Source: Fulvivirga sp. M361 (GTDB lineage Bacteria; Bacteroidota; Bacteroidia; Cytophagales; Cyclobacteriaceae). Taken from it: a stretch of 64,000 bases of DNA. Positions 42,031 to 52,095 of this stretch are shown piece by piece. The translations under genes were made by a program, and so were the position numbers. Below the pieces are notes generated by a model that made no database searches, had not been told where the DNA came from, and saw only the letters and a list, made by a program, of their open reading frames with translations. Numbering within the stretch: position 1 is the first letter of the stretch; the number at the start of each line of letters is the position of its first letter. The stretch is from assembly GCF_007097395.1 (NCBI RefSeq), contig NZ_VKDC01000014.1, positions 62,001-126,000 on the forward strand, in the 5' to 3' direction.

Positions 42031-42246
42031 CTCTTAAAGTCAATAACCAACTATGTTATTAAAAGGACATAAATACACTTTTATTCGGGTTCTATGAAAA
42101 TGCTATCCTTTGATAGCTTCATACTTTGACATGGGTCAGTTTCGTAAAGTTTCTACATTCATAACAAAACCTGGCTTATTGATTTTTGACAAAATGTTAG
42201 AATACCCTTGTATTTACATGCAATATATTACATTTTTGTATTACGG

Positions 42247-42257
42247 TAACGAACACG
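42247..42257 (+). repeat. Direct repeat copy 1 upstream of kdgK
   Basis: TAACGAACACG, identical to 42302-42312. The copies are 55 bp apart, five helical turns, as expected for two sites bound by one regulator on the same DNA face. A LacI-type operator is possible, although the repeat itself is not a palindrome. Confidence 0.5.
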
Positions 42258-42262
42258 GTTAG

Positions 42263-42290
42263 AATTCCTTTTTTCAAAGGAATTTTTTTA
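42263..42290 (+). terminator. Terminator-like hairpin in the kdgK leader
   Basis: AATTCCTTT (42263-42271), loop TTTC, AAAGGAATT (42276-42284), then TTTTTTA. Perfect 9-bp stem with a T-run, 50 nt before the kdgK ATG and with no gene upstream to terminate, so it could act as an attenuator. Confidence 0.6.
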
Positions 42291-42301
42291 TCACCTCCCG
42301 T

Positions 42302-42312
42302 TAACGAACACG
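42302..42312 (+). repeat. Direct repeat copy 2 upstream of kdgK
   Basis: Second TAACGAACACG, 28 nt before the kdgK start codon. Confidence 0.5.
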
Positions 42313-42340
42313 AAACTAAACACCACTAATAAACAGAAGT

Positions 42341-43381
42341 ATGAAAAAGGTAGTAACGTTCGGAGAAATAATGTTGAGACTGGCGCCTCCTGGCTTCCTC
42401 AGGTTTTCACAGACTACTTCATTTGATGTAGTTTACGGAGGGGGAGAATCCAACGTAGCTGTGTCATTGGCCAATTATGGAGTCCCTGTTGATTTTGTCA
42501 CTCGATTACCCAAAAACGATATCGGAGAATGTGCGCTCATGGAAATGAGAAAAAGAGGGGTCAATACGCAAAACATAGTCTTTGGCGGAGACAGACTGGG
42601 TATCTATTTCCTTGAAACAGGAGCCGTTAGCAGAGGAAGCAAAGTAGTATATGACAGGGCCAACTCGGCTATAGCGGATATCCAGCCTGGAATGATTGAC
42701 TGGAAAAAGGTATTTGATGGAGCGGAATGGTTTCACTGGACAGGAATTACACCGGCTATCTCTCAAGGTGCTGCTGATGTATGCCTGGAAGCTGTGAAAG
42801 CCGCAAGTGATCTTGGTATAACCATTTCCACAGATCTTAACTATCGTGCTAAATTATGGAAGTACGGTGTAGAGTCTGAAGGTATTATGACCGAGCTCAC
42901 CTCGTATTGTGATATTATACTAGGTAATGAAGAAGATGCTGAAAAACATTTTGGAATAAAACCTGAAGGACTCGATATCACCACACAAGGCCATGAAGTG
43001 ACCGCTCAGGCATTTTTATCTGTTTGTCAACAAATGATGGAAAAATTTCCTAAAGCCAAAAAAGTAATTACCACTTTACGCGGTTCAATATCTGCCTCAC
43101 ACAACACATGGGCCGGTGTAATGTACGACGGAAAAAAAATGTACGAATCACGTCAATACCAGATCACAGACATCGTTGATCGCGTTGGCGGCGGTGATTC
43201 TTTCATGGGAGGCTTGATTTATGGTCTGTTAAAATATCCTGAAAACGACCAAAATGCATTAGACTTTGCAGTAGCCGCTTCATGCCTGAAACACACTATT
43301 AAGGGGGATGCTAACCTGGTAACTGTGCCTGAGGTCGAAAAGCTGATGGGTGGCGATGCTTCAGGTCGCGTGGCAAGATAA
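42341..43381 (+). CDS. kdgK: 2-dehydro-3-deoxygluconokinase
   Basis: 346 residues of the PfkB/ribokinase family. VVTFGEIMLRLAPPGFLRFS and FDVVYGGGESNVAVSLANYG at the N-terminus match bacterial KDG kinases; the C-terminal PfkB signature reads ITDIVDRVGGGDSFMGGLIY with the catalytic Asp in GGGD. It phosphorylates 2-keto-3-deoxygluconate to KDPG, the substrate of the aldolase 81 nt downstream. Divergent from a LacI-type regulator. Confidence 0.92.
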   Translation: MKKVVTFGEIMLRLAPPGFLRFSQTTSFDVVYGGGESNVAVSLANYGVPVDFVTRLPKNDIGECALMEMRKRGVNTQNIVFGGDRLGIYFLETGAVSRGSKVVYDRANSAIADIQPGMIDWKKVFDGAEWFHWTGITPAISQGAADVCLEAVKAASDLGITISTDLNYRAKLWKYGVESEGIMTELTSYCDIILGNEEDAEKHFGIKPEGLDITTQGHEVTAQAFLSVCQQMMEKFPKAKKVITTLRGSISASHNTWAGVMYDGKKMYESRQYQITDIVDRVGGGDSFMGGLIYGLLKYPENDQNALDFAVAASCLKHTIKGDANLVTVPEVEKLMGGDASGRVAR

Positions 43382-43462
43382 AACAAATGGGTTGTGCAAA
43401 TAACTAAGGCAGTACTCTTTCAATGCACATCAATTTTTGATCAAACAAATTCAAATTAAGCA

Positions 43463-44137
43463 ATGGCTAGATTTACAAGAATAGACGTAGCACTTCAAAT
43501 GAAAAGTACGGGTATGGTTCCTGTATTTTATCATAAAGACATAGAGGTGTGTAAAAAAATAATAAAGGCGTGTTATGATGGTGGGATTCGTGTATTCGAA
43601 TTCACTAATCGAGGTGATTATGCACATGAAGTATTTTGCGAACTGAATAAATTTGCAGCATCAGAAACTCCGGAAATGATCCTGGGTGTAGGGTCTGTAA
43701 TTGATGTCGGTACAACCTCTCTCTACTTGCAGAATGGAGCTAATTTTATTGTCTCTCCAATACTAAACGCCGAGATGGCAAAAGTATGTAACCGAAGAAA
43801 AGTAGCCTGGTCACCAGGTTGCGGCTCATTAACAGAAATATCTTATGCAGAGGAGTTAGGAGCTGAGGTGGTCAAGATCTTCCCGGGATCACAGGTAGGC
43901 GGACCTTCCTTTGTAAAGGCTGTTAGAGGCCCGTTTCCCTGGACAAGTATTATGCCTACCGGGGGTGTAGAACCTACTCATGATAATCTTAAAGGGTGGT
44001 TTGACGCTGGTGTACATTGCGTGGGAATGGGATCAAAGCTCTTTGTCAAAGGCCCTGATGGCTCTTTCGACTATAATGGCCTTACCCAAAAAGTAAAAGA
44101 CACACTGGATATAATTAAGGGCTTAAAGTCAAATTGA
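43463..44137 (+). CDS. eda: KDPG / 4-hydroxy-2-oxoglutarate aldolase
   Basis: 224 residues, TIM barrel class I aldolase. FEFTNRGDYA holds the catalytic Glu, EVVKIFPGSQVGGPSFVKAV the Schiff-base Lys, and SIMPTGGVEP the conserved Thr. It splits KDPG into pyruvate and glyceraldehyde-3-phosphate, completing the route begun by KdgK. Followed by a strong hairpin. Confidence 0.92.
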   Translation: MARFTRIDVALQMKSTGMVPVFYHKDIEVCKKIIKACYDGGIRVFEFTNRGDYAHEVFCELNKFAASETPEMILGVGSVIDVGTTSLYLQNGANFIVSPILNAEMAKVCNRRKVAWSPGCGSLTEISYAEELGAEVVKIFPGSQVGGPSFVKAVRGPFPWTSIMPTGGVEPTHDNLKGWFDAGVHCVGMGSKLFVKGPDGSFDYNGLTQKVKDTLDIIKGLKSN

Positions 44138-44171
44138 TTTTACCCCGATTTAACTTAAGCTAAAGTCTTGT

Positions 44172-44211
44172 GTACAAAAATCGCGGGCCCAATGGTCTGC
44201 GATTTTTGTAC
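44172..44211. terminator. Strong hairpin between eda and the pseudouridine synthase gene
   Basis: GTACAAAAATCGC (44172-44184) pairs perfectly over 13 bp with GCGATTTTTGTAC (44199-44211), 14-nt loop. Lies between convergent genes and can act on both strands. Confidence 0.8.
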
Positions 44212-44269
44212 GTATAATAAATTTTCAGATTAGCATCAATTAGCCCTCTGCTATTAGAGTAATTCTGAG

Positions 44270-44983
44270 TTATACGTTCTTATCCAATTGCTTTACAACC
44301 ACCCTGAAATCTTTAGGATACTCAGCTTTTACGGCCACCTCGTTTCCTGAAAGGTCCTTGAAAGATAATGCATGCGCATGTAACGCATGACGTTTAATGA
44401 GTGGCAATTCCTCCTCCCACTTACCCAGGTTATAGTTGCGCTTTATAGATGACAGGTAGAAGGGCTTTCCTCCATAAAGCGGATCCCCAGTAATTGAAGC
44501 ACCGTTATTTGCCAGATGTATCCTTATCTGATGCATACGACCGGTTATTGGCTGGCAACGTATCAGGGAATGAAGCTTATAAGCATGTAAGGTATTAAAT
44601 ATTGTTCGTGCTTCTTTGCCTGCCCTGTCTATCCTCACGCTTCCGTTGGAAAGTTTAAGGATTTTGTCTGTAACGGTGAAGTCTTTAAAATCATGTATTC
44701 CATCGCAAAGTGCATGATATTCTTTATTCACTTTACGCTGCTCAAACTGTACTGACAGGTGACGATAAGCCTCAGCATTTTTTGCCAAAGCGAGCACACC
44801 GGACGTTTCTTTATCTAACCGATGTCCAACCTGGGCATCGGGAATAACCTGACGCGCCATCTCCAAAATATTCATTGGGCTGTTACGGTCTTCCAGAGTA
44901 GATATAAAGGGGGGTTTGTTAATCAGTACGTAGTCATCATCTTCCCACAAAACCAGATCTTCGAATCGAATTTTTCTTGCCAT
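44270..44983 (-). CDS. RluA family pseudouridine synthase
   Basis: 237 residues. VLINKPPFIST, QVGHRLDKETSGVLALAKNA with the catalytic Asp in HRLDKETSG, and the C-terminal PITGRMHQIRIHLANNGASI with ITGDPLYGG are diagnostic. No S4 domain is present at the N-terminus, so it is closer to the short RluA/RluC-like group than to RluD; the RNA target (rRNA or tRNA) cannot be told. Cytoplasmic. Confidence 0.92.
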   Translation of the reverse strand: MARKIRFEDLVLWEDDDYVLINKPPFISTLEDRNSPMNILEMARQVIPDAQVGHRLDKETSGVLALAKNAEAYRHLSVQFEQRKVNKEYHALCDGIHDFKDFTVTDKILKLSNGSVRIDRAGKEARTIFNTLHAYKLHSLIRCQPITGRMHQIRIHLANNGASITGDPLYGGKPFYLSSIKRNYNLGKWEEELPLIKRHALHAHALSFKDLSGNEVAVKAEYPKDFRVVVKQLDKNV

Positions 44984-45043
44984 GAAAGCAAAGGTAGACG
45001 GGAACTTAGCAAATAAGAAATTTAAACCTTGTAGATTTTAAAC

Positions 45044-46114
45044 TCACTCCTCCAACTCGTCTTCCAATGCAGGGTCTTCATCTTTTGCTTTTGGAAGCTT
45101 GAAGCTAAACTCCGAACCTTCACCCGGCACACTTTTTACCTCTACTTTAGAATTGTGTCCCTCGATAATGTGCTTTACAATAGCCAGTCCCAGACCCGTT
45201 CCTCCTTTCTCTCTGGATCTACTTTTATCCACACGATAAAACCTCTCGAAAATACGACCAATGTCCTCTTCGGGTATTCCTTCACCGATATCCCTCACTT
45301 TTGTCACTACAAAGTCATCTTGCACATCAAATTCCACCCATACGTGGTCCCCTTCATTACTATATTTGATAGCATTACTTATCAGGTTCGTAAATACCTG
45401 ATTAATACGGCGCCAGTCTCCATATACCCGAACCCGGTCTGGTTTCTCCCCCGCAAATTCAAGTATTATGTCTTTCTTATCCGCTTTGTTTTCGAATTGC
45501 TCCATGGTATCTACCGCCATTTGCAGAATATCAAAATACTCAAAATGCATTTTGATCTCTCCTGTCTCTATTTGCGAAAGTGTGAGCAAGTCCTGAACCA
45601 ATATATCCAGTCCGTCCAGGCTTTTGGCCGCTTTCTTCAAAAACCTGGTACGTACGTTCTTATCTTTAACAGCACCATCCAGCAATGTATGTACAAACCC
45701 CTGAGCAGCAAAAATCGGGGTTTTCAGTTCGTGGCTGACGTCAGCGATAAATTCTCTTCTAAACGCCTCGATCTTCTTAAGCTCATCAATTTCCTTTTGT
45801 TTCAATGACGCATATGAGAATATTTCTTCGTTGATCCGTTTTAATGGATTGAAAGGATTTGAACGTTCTGTTTCTATCGTCTTTAATTCTTTTTTACGGA
45901 GTTTATCAAACAGACTGTAGATCTTATTGATCTCCCTAAATATCAAAAACTCCAATACGATAAAGCCCAGAAGATAAGAAACAGAACCACTTATGCAAAA
46001 CGCCACGAGTAAAGCGCTCTGTGTCACTTCTTCAAATAAGGACAAAAAAGCTGTAGTAATAGCCGCGATACATAGCGCCAACAACAGCGCAATAGTACGA
46101 GAACTGAATACCAT
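45044..46114 (-). CDS. Sensor histidine kinase (PhoR-like)
   Basis: 356 residues. Two N-terminal membrane helices (TIALLLALCIAAITTAFLSL, LLVAFCISGSVSYLLGFIVL), a short linker, then FRREFIADVSHELKTPIFAA with the phosphoacceptor His, and the ATPase domain with NLISNAIKYS (N box), VRDIGEGIPEEDIGRIFERF (G1/F box) and GGTGLGLAIVKHIIEGH (G2). The C-terminus is acidic. Three bases separate it from the response regulator gene. Confidence 0.9.
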   Translation of the reverse strand: MVFSSRTIALLLALCIAAITTAFLSLFEEVTQSALLVAFCISGSVSYLLGFIVLEFLIFREINKIYSLFDKLRKKELKTIETERSNPFNPLKRINEEIFSYASLKQKEIDELKKIEAFRREFIADVSHELKTPIFAAQGFVHTLLDGAVKDKNVRTRFLKKAAKSLDGLDILVQDLLTLSQIETGEIKMHFEYFDILQMAVDTMEQFENKADKKDIILEFAGEKPDRVRVYGDWRRINQVFTNLISNAIKYSNEGDHVWVEFDVQDDFVVTKVRDIGEGIPEEDIGRIFERFYRVDKSRSREKGGTGLGLAIVKHIIEGHNSKVEVKSVPGEGSEFSFKLPKAKDEDPALEDELEE

Positions 46115-46117
46115 GAA

Positions 46118-46807
46118 CTAGTTAAGACTAAACTTATAGCCTACACCTTTTACTGTTTTGATGTAATCATCTCCTATTTTTTCGCGTACTTTCCGAATAT
46201 GTACATCTACGGTACGGGCTAATACATAAACGTCAGAACCCCATATATTTTGAAGTAATTCGTCACGACCAAAAACCTTGTTTGGATTTTGGGCAAGGAA
46301 GTAAAGAAGTTCAAATTCTTTTTTAGGTAAGGTGATCTCCTTTTCGTCCATTTTGATCGTATAACTGGATCGATCGATCATAAGGCCTCCCAAACTAATT
46401 TGATTAGTAACAGCTTTCTTCTTCGAATCCCTTCGAAACAGTGCACTGATCCTGCTCATTAGAGCGCGAGGCTTAATAGGCTTTGTGATGTAATCATCAG
46501 CGCCTACATCAAACGCAGCAATTTCCGAGTACTCTTCTGATCTGGCCGTAAGAAAAATAATGAAGGCATTTGATAGTTCAGGCACTTCTCTGATTTGTCT
46601 GCATGTTTCTACGCCGTCTTGTTTCGGCATCATGATATCCAGCAAAATAAGATCCGGTTGGAATTTCTTGGCCGTTTCAACACCTTTAAAACCGTCTAGC
46701 GCCGTCTTAACTTCATACCCCTGCTTTTCGAGATTATATTTTAGAAGTTCGAGGATTGATTCTTCATCATCGACTACAAGCACCTTCTGGCTTTGCTTGC
46801 TTCCCAT
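46118..46807 (-). CDS. OmpR/PhoB-type response regulator
   Basis: 229 residues. Receiver domain: VLVVDDEESILELLKYNLEK, PDLILLDIMMPKQDGVETC with the phosphorylated Asp, FLTARSEEYSEI, DYITKPIKPRALMSRI. Winged helix: LTLPKKEFELL-like stretch ITLPKKEFELLYFLAQNPNK, VFGRDELLQNIWGSDVYVLA, RTVDVHIRKVREKIGDDYIK. Acts with the kinase encoded just downstream. Confidence 0.93.
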   Translation of the reverse strand: MGSKQSQKVLVVDDEESILELLKYNLEKQGYEVKTALDGFKGVETAKKFQPDLILLDIMMPKQDGVETCRQIREVPELSNAFIIFLTARSEEYSEIAAFDVGADDYITKPIKPRALMSRISALFRRDSKKKAVTNQISLGGLMIDRSSYTIKMDEKEITLPKKEFELLYFLAQNPNKVFGRDELLQNIWGSDVYVLARTVDVHIRKVREKIGDDYIKTVKGVGYKFSLN

Positions 46808-46911
46808 AAGTACAAACTTTGGTTTATTGAATAAATATCGACTGTCAATTTAAAAAAATAAAAGTATAGAGAAAAAGATGTAATGAAAAGTACGTAACAA
46901 TATGATAACAA

Positions 46912-47712
46912 TTACTTAACGCCTTTCTTGAAGCTCTGAATATCTATTTCGACGGCTCCTACCAACAATTCCGCTTTTACTTTTAATGGTACTTTATTTA
47001 CATCATCGGATATCCAAAACCTTATCGCATTCTCACCATCAAACAAACTATTTTCAGGCATGATAGGAGAAAGCACTAAAGATCTGATCTTTCCTAACTT
47101 AGTTTTTACTACTTCTCGACCTACAAACTTGATGGAAAAATCATAGAGTTCTTCGTCAAAGAACGTATCAATACTTATGATCTCTCCTTCTTTTAACTCC
47201 TTAAAATTAAGGGTACGTATGTAGTAATACGCACTCACTAAGTCTTGTACGTTATCAGGTACTTCAAATGTTTTGGTCGGCTTCCACTGTTGCTTCCTGT
47301 TATCGAATGATTTGGAATAAGCCATGTGGCTTTCATGATCAAACTCTACAACCTCATTTTTCCGGTATTTTCCTTCTTCGATCTTCCTGTAGAATTTATG
47401 TGTTATGATAGCTGATGTATCAAGATAGGTTCCCCAGGTATCTCTAATCCTAAGAAAAAGGTCAAACATGCCTACTGACCTACCCATTACCTCTATCTTG
47501 TAGCACTTTCTGTCATTGAGCCTGTACAGTTTGTCACTGATGGTCAATTCGGCCGTAGCAGCACTGATAAAGCCATAGTGTACTTTGTATGTCAACACTT
47601 CGCCTGATTGAAAACTTCTGTTTTTTACAGAACGATAGCCATTTCTTATTTCATCTCCGGAAACAAATACCAATAGTATGAATAGCGCTATAACAGATCT
47701 GACGGTTTTCAT
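46912..47712 (-). CDS. DUF3108 protein
   Basis: 266 residues with an N-terminal signal helix. SFQSGEVLTYKVHYGFISAA, AELTISDKL, ITHKFYRKIEEGKYRKNEVV and IRFWISDDVNKVPLKVKAEL match DUF3108, an exported beta-rich family linked in some bacteria to outer membrane or glucan handling. Function unknown. Three bases after the predicted aminopeptidase gene. Confidence 0.8.
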   Translation of the reverse strand: MKTVRSVIALFILLVFVSGDEIRNGYRSVKNRSFQSGEVLTYKVHYGFISAATAELTISDKLYRLNDRKCYKIEVMGRSVGMFDLFLRIRDTWGTYLDTSAIITHKFYRKIEEGKYRKNEVVEFDHESHMAYSKSFDNRKQQWKPTKTFEVPDNVQDLVSAYYYIRTLNFKELKEGEIISIDTFFDEELYDFSIKFVGREVVKTKLGKIRSLVLSPIMPENSLFDGENAIRFWISDDVNKVPLKVKAELLVGAVEIDIQSFKKGVK

Positions 47713-47715
47713 TGG

Positions 47716-48732
47716 TCAAAGAAACGGATACTTACCCTTCAAGTGTTTTATGAATGCTGTTAAATTATTATTAAAATCTTCTTCATACAAAGCCTCTAAT
47801 GGCACTTGCTTAGAACGATAGCGTAAAAATGACATAAAATAAGTATTGTTTATATTTCGTTTTTTTAGTCGCTCCAAAAAAGTGAAACGAGATAACGATA
47901 AAGTATCCATCTGCTGAATGATCTCACCGATCATATCCTTTTTATTGACTGCAATGCCAGTTGTATCTTTATCCTTAAAATAATTATACAGTGAGTCCAG
48001 TTTATCTGCTCCTCTCAAAACATGTTCAACGTATTTTAGTTCATCTTGCAGTTCGTTGGCATAAGTCACAGCATGTGAGTCCTGGTAATATTTTTCTAAG
48101 AAGATCTCGGTTCCACGATCACCAATGAATGATGCCAGATTCTCATTAAAATCCACGCTATCTTTCACAAAAATGGTGGAATGAACTAGTTCATGTATGA
48201 TCAGATTAGCCAAATCTCCATAACTCCTTCCCAGCATATTGCTCAATATAGGATCTGTGAACCATCCCAGGGTAGACCATCCTCCTACTGTTCGTACACC
48301 TACATCATATCCTTGCTTCTCTAATTCAACCATTTCGTTGTCCGCCATGCCCTGAATAAAAAAACCTTTATACGGCACCTCTCCGACCACAGGAAAGTCC
48401 CACGTTTTTGGGTCAAAAGCATACGGCTCGCACCCCGTCACTACCCACAATATTGGTTTCCCCTTTTGATCGTACATAGTGGTATAGTTATCAGTATCAT
48501 TCAGGTTTAGTTCATTAATAGCGAATTGACGAACTTCCTCTATGAAAAGTAACTTCTGACGTACAGAATCCGGGGTAGATGGATCATCCAGAAAGCTTTG
48601 TACAGGTCTGGCATTCCAAATAACTGAAAGCTGTCCTTTTCCTTGCACCAAACCATAATAGACCAGCTCATGGTGCCATGCTATTAAAATAATAAACAGT
48701 ATCAATATGGCTCCCCCAATTTTTTTTATCAT
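47716..48732 (-). CDS. Predicted zinc aminopeptidase (COG4324-like)
   Basis: 338 residues. N-terminal membrane helix (about 5-24) then YYGLVQGKGQLSVIWNARPV, the typical start of this family. NLIIHELVHSTIFVKD at about 177-192 contains the HExxH zinc site (180-184), and NENLASFIGDRGTE (about 196-209) should supply the third ligand. Probably anchored and facing the periplasm. Its start overlaps the upstream stop by four bases (ATGA), so the genes are coupled. Confidence 0.85.
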   Translation of the reverse strand: MIKKIGGAILILFIILIAWHHELVYYGLVQGKGQLSVIWNARPVQSFLDDPSTPDSVRQKLLFIEEVRQFAINELNLNDTDNYTTMYDQKGKPILWVVTGCEPYAFDPKTWDFPVVGEVPYKGFFIQGMADNEMVELEKQGYDVGVRTVGGWSTLGWFTDPILSNMLGRSYGDLANLIIHELVHSTIFVKDSVDFNENLASFIGDRGTEIFLEKYYQDSHAVTYANELQDELKYVEHVLRGADKLDSLYNYFKDKDTTGIAVNKKDMIGEIIQQMDTLSLSRFTFLERLKKRNINNTYFMSFLRYRSKQVPLEALYEEDFNNNLTAFIKHLKGKYPFL

Positions 48733-49862
48733 CGGTGGTCTTTTACTCTGGTAAGAAAAAACTGTGGCCGGTAATTGATATACAATCCGTGAGAAAATTC
48801 AAAAAGGCCATTTTCAATATCATAGTAAGGTTCAAAACGTGTGGAAACGAAAATATTATCCGATATCTTCAGATTATGCAAAAAGCGGACGATAAGAAGT
48901 TGCCGTTCTGACTCCACTGTAAATGGCTCTCGCAATATGCCGGAAACAGATTGGTATAATTGCCCACCGCTAAAAGACAAAAATTCGTCACTCTTCCAAT
49001 AACTAGCCATTATATCAAGGTGTATTTTCGTTTTGATTGAAGCATTCAAATAGATGCCATCGCCATCCAGAAAAGTAAGTTCCTGGGTGTTAGAAAAATC
49101 CTTGTAATACATATGATAACCCTCAAATCGAAACGATTGTATAAGATTTGCAGCCGTAAACGATTTTGATAAAGCCACCCCTAAAGCACTATTAAAATAG
49201 GTCTGTAATGGAAGTGGACTGGTATCGATTTGACCTCCACGATGAAATGCCACCAGTTGAAGTGGTAATTCTACCTTCCAGGATTTATCCAACAGAAGCT
49301 TGTTAAAAGATACACCTCCGGCCACCTCTTCCTGATCATTATCTCCGCGATAGATCATATTTTGCCAATCTATCCAAAGATCAATAAATAAATCAGGCCT
49401 CTCTATCTTGAACTGCAGGCCGTTCTCTAATCGATCTATTAATACACTTTCAAAATCATACAAGGGTTCCACCAGTCTGTGTGACGTACTACCTTCCAGC
49501 GTTCCAAAGAGTATTCTCCCCTGAAGAAAATTATAGGATACTGTAAACGTAGGTGCTATTTCCGTAAAGTCATCATTACCAAAGTCTTTTTGCAAAAAAG
49601 CTCCTCCGGATAATTTAAAATGCTTTCCTGCCTGGTAGGTAAAGTAAGGGTTAAACTGATACCCGAATAGTGTAAGTCCATCGGCTATATCGCTAAAATA
49701 TTCATTATTCTTATTAAAGCCGAGGGCATTTATACCAAAATAAAGGGCATTAGAATCTTCCGCAACAATGGGCTGAAACTGATCAAAGGCTGTGTTATCT
49801 AATTGAGCAACACATGGATACAGTCCAAAACAGAAGATGATAAATAGCAGGTAACGTATCAT
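48729..49862 (-). CDS. Outer membrane beta-barrel protein
   Basis: 377 residues from the ATG at 49862 (MIRYLLFIIFCFGLYPCVAQ, signal peptide); the frame upstream to 49964 is open by chance. Repeated amphipathic strands such as ALYFGINALGFNKNNEYFSD, FKLSGGAFLQKDFGNDDFTE, FSHGLYINYRPQFFLTR and FRFEGYHMYYKDFS suggest a barrel, but no named family is recognised. First gene of a unit with the aminopeptidase and DUF3108 genes. Confidence 0.7.
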   Translation of the reverse strand: MIRYLLFIIFCFGLYPCVAQLDNTAFDQFQPIVAEDSNALYFGINALGFNKNNEYFSDIADGLTLFGYQFNPYFTYQAGKHFKLSGGAFLQKDFGNDDFTEIAPTFTVSYNFLQGRILFGTLEGSTSHRLVEPLYDFESVLIDRLENGLQFKIERPDLFIDLWIDWQNMIYRGDNDQEEVAGGVSFNKLLLDKSWKVELPLQLVAFHRGGQIDTSPLPLQTYFNSALGVALSKSFTAANLIQSFRFEGYHMYYKDFSNTQELTFLDGDGIYLNASIKTKIHLDIMASYWKSDEFLSFSGGQLYQSVSGILREPFTVESERQLLIVRFLHNLKISDNIFVSTRFEPYYDIENGLFEFSHGLYINYRPQFFLTRVKDHR

Positions 49863-49993
49863 TTTGCGCAATTTAGGAAAGAGGTTACAAAATGGACCGG
49901 GTAATCCACAAACATTTTGAGTTACTGACTGATTTTTATGCACGGAACTTATTAACTTCACCAACTGGATATTGAACTAATCACATTAGGATA

Positions 49994-51022
49994 ATGAGCG
50001 AAAAGGAAGCAAAACTCAAGGCACTACAACTGACGATTGATAAACTGGAAAAGACGTATGGAAAGGGTGCTGTAATGAAACTCAGCGACGAGAGAGTGAT
50101 TGACGTCCCGGCCATCTCTACAGGATCTTTAGGCCTTGACATAGCGCTGGGCATAGGTGGGATACCGAGAGGAAGAGTTGTAGAAATCTACGGCCCTGAG
50201 TCTTCAGGAAAGACCACTGTTTCCATGCACGCTATTGCCGAAGCTCAGAAAGCCGGCGGGTTAGCAGCATTTATAGACGCTGAACATGCTTTTGACAAGA
50301 GTTACGCTGAAAAGCTGGGTATTGATACGGAAAATTTATTAATATCTCAGCCGGACAACGGCGAACAGGCATTGGAAATAGCGGAACACTTAATTCGTTC
50401 CGGCGCTATTGACATCATTGTAATTGATTCAGTAGCAGCATTAGTACCTAAAGGAGAATTAGAAGGAGAAATGGGTGACAGTAAAATGGGTTTGCAAGCC
50501 AGGCTTATGTCACAGGCACTTCGTAAGCTGACCGGAACGATCAATAAAACCGGTTGCTGTTGTATATTCATCAACCAGTTGCGAGAAAAAATTGGTGTAA
50601 TGTTCGGTAATCCTGAGACTACTACGGGCGGTAACGCACTAAAATTCTATGCCTCCGTAAGACTGGATATCAGGCGAATAGGTCAGATCAAGGAAGGTCC
50701 TGCCGACATCACAGGTAACCGTACACGTGTCAAAGTGGTGAAAAATAAGGTCTCACCCCCTTTCAAAGTAGTGGAATTTGATATCATGTATGGCAGAGGT
50801 ATCTCAAAAGTAGGTGAGATCATTGATTTGGGGGTGGAGTTGGAAATTATTAATAAAGCCGGCTCATGGTTTTCCTACGATGGAAACAAGCTAGGCCAGG
50901 GCAGAGATGCGGTAAAATCAATTATCGAAGATAATCCTGAACTGATGGACGAGTTAGAAGGCAAGATAAAAGCCAAGATCAAAGGGGAGGACCTTGAGAA
51001 ACCTATTCCTGTACAGGAATAA
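49994..51022 (+). CDS. recA: Recombinase RecA
   Basis: 342 residues. Walker [41 protein letters not shown], the L1/L2 region with [40 protein letters not shown]. Standard length. Catalyses ATP-dependent strand exchange and induces LexA self-cleavage where LexA exists. No obvious SOS box is visible in the short upstream region. Confidence 0.98.
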   Translation: MSEKEAKLKALQLTIDKLEKTYGKGAVMKLSDERVIDVPAISTGSLGLDIALGIGGIPRGRVVEIYGPESSGKTTVSMHAIAEAQKAGGLAAFIDAEHAFDKSYAEKLGIDTENLLISQPDNGEQALEIAEHLIRSGAIDIIVIDSVAALVPKGELEGEMGDSKMGLQARLMSQALRKLTGTINKTGCCCIFINQLREKIGVMFGNPETTTGGNALKFYASVRLDIRRIGQIKEGPADITGNRTRVKVVKNKVSPPFKVVEFDIMYGRGISKVGEIIDLGVELEIINKAGSWFSYDGNKLGQGRDAVKSIIEDNPELMDELEGKIKAKIKGEDLEKPIPVQE

Positions 51023-51036
51023 AATAAGGGATTAAT

Positions 51037-51063
51037 AGAGACCTTCTTTTCTGAGGTCTCTTC
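51037..51063 (+). terminator. Terminator of recA
   Basis: AGAGACCT (51037-51044) and AGGTCTCT (51054-51061) pair perfectly with a 9-nt loop 15 nt past the stop codon, though the T-run is short. Confidence 0.7.
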
Positions 51064-51150
51064 CAAATTTCACATTCTACACTATCCTTTGATCATTGAT
51101 ATGCAAGATTATCACCAATTTATATTCCAGCATTTTCACTAAAAGAAAAT

Positions 51151-52095
51151 TCAATTCATGGCGATAGTATTATCCTGCCAGTTAAGATTTTTATAAACCT
51201 GCTCAACACCCTCTTTCATTGAGATTTTAGCTTTCCATCCCAGGGATGCTAATTTTGAACTATCCAGTAGTTTTCTAGGAGTCCCATCAGGTTTAGAGGT
51301 ATCTAGCTCAATACTACCTTGATATCCGACAATGCTCTTTACCAGTTTGGCCAACTCCAGAATGGAAATTTCTTCACCTGAACCTACATTGATTGTTTCC
51401 GGAGCATTATAATTCCGGAGTAAAAAGAGACTGGCGTCAGCGAGGTCATCTACATGTAAAAACTCTCGGAGTGGCTTTCCGCTGCCCCAAACCATCACGT
51501 GGTCATCACCGTTAGCTTTTGCTATGTGGAATTTCCTCAGCAATGCAGGTAATACATGTGAATTCGCCAGATCATAATTATCATTAGGGCCATACAGGTT
51601 AGTGGGCATAGCAGAGATAAAATTCGACTGATATTGTGACCGATATTCCTCACACATTTTTATCCCTGCAATTTTGGCTAGCGCATATGGCTCATTAGTA
51701 GGCTCTAATGGCCCTGTAAGCAAGTATTCTTCTTTAAGGGGCTGTTGCGCCAGTTTGGGATATATGCATGAAGAGCCCAGGAACAACAGTTTTTTGACAC
51801 CATTTAAGTGTGATGAGTGTATTACATTGTTTTGTATCATCAGATTGTCATACAAAAATTCTGCCCTGTACGTATTATTCGCATGTATGCCCCCTACCTT
51901 AGCCGCAGCAAGCACTACATAGTCCGGTTTTTCCTTATTGAAAAACTGTGCCACTTCATTTTGGTCACGCAGATCAAGTTCCGCGGATGTTCTGAACACA
52001 ATCTGTTCGTACCCCTCAGCTTCCAAAAGTCGTACAATGGCAGAACCCACCATTCCGCGATGGCCTGCAACATATATTTTCGCACTTTTATCCAT
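51151..52095 (-). CDS. fcl: GDP-L-fucose synthase
   Basis: 314 residues, extended [23 protein letters not shown] is the cofactor loop, [14 protein letters not shown] and [20 protein letters not shown] contain the catalytic Ser, and [20 protein letters not shown] the Tyr-x-x-x-Lys. Converts GDP-4-keto-6-deoxymannose to GDP-L-fucose using NADPH. Its start overlaps the gmd stop by one base (TAATG). Confidence 0.95.
   Translation of the reverse strand: MDKSAKIYVAGHRGMVGSAIVRLLEAEGYEQIVFRTSAELDLRDQNEVAQFFNKEKPDYVVLAAAKVGGIHANNTYRAEFLYDNLMIQNNVIHSSHLNGVKKLLFLGSSCIYPKLAQQPLKEEYLLTGPLEPTNEPYALAKIAGIKMCEEYRSQYQSNFISAMPTNLYGPNDNYDLANSHVLPALLRKFHIAKANGDDHVMVWGSGKPLREFLHVDDLADASLFLLRNYNAPETINVGSGEEISILELAKLVKSIVGYQGSIELDTSKPDGTPRKLLDSSKLASLGWKAKISMKEGVEQVYKNLNWQDNTIAMN

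Larger units (their letters stand above)
42031..42340. other. Divergent regulatory region between LacI gene and kdgK
   Basis: 310 nt without a coding frame. Contains two copies of TAACGAACACG (42247-42257 and 42302-42312; 55 bp apart) and a terminator-like hairpin between them (42263-42290). The AT-rich stretch 42185-42245 should contain the kdgK promoter, with a TACATTTTTG near 42230 as a poor -7 match. Confidence 0.55.
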
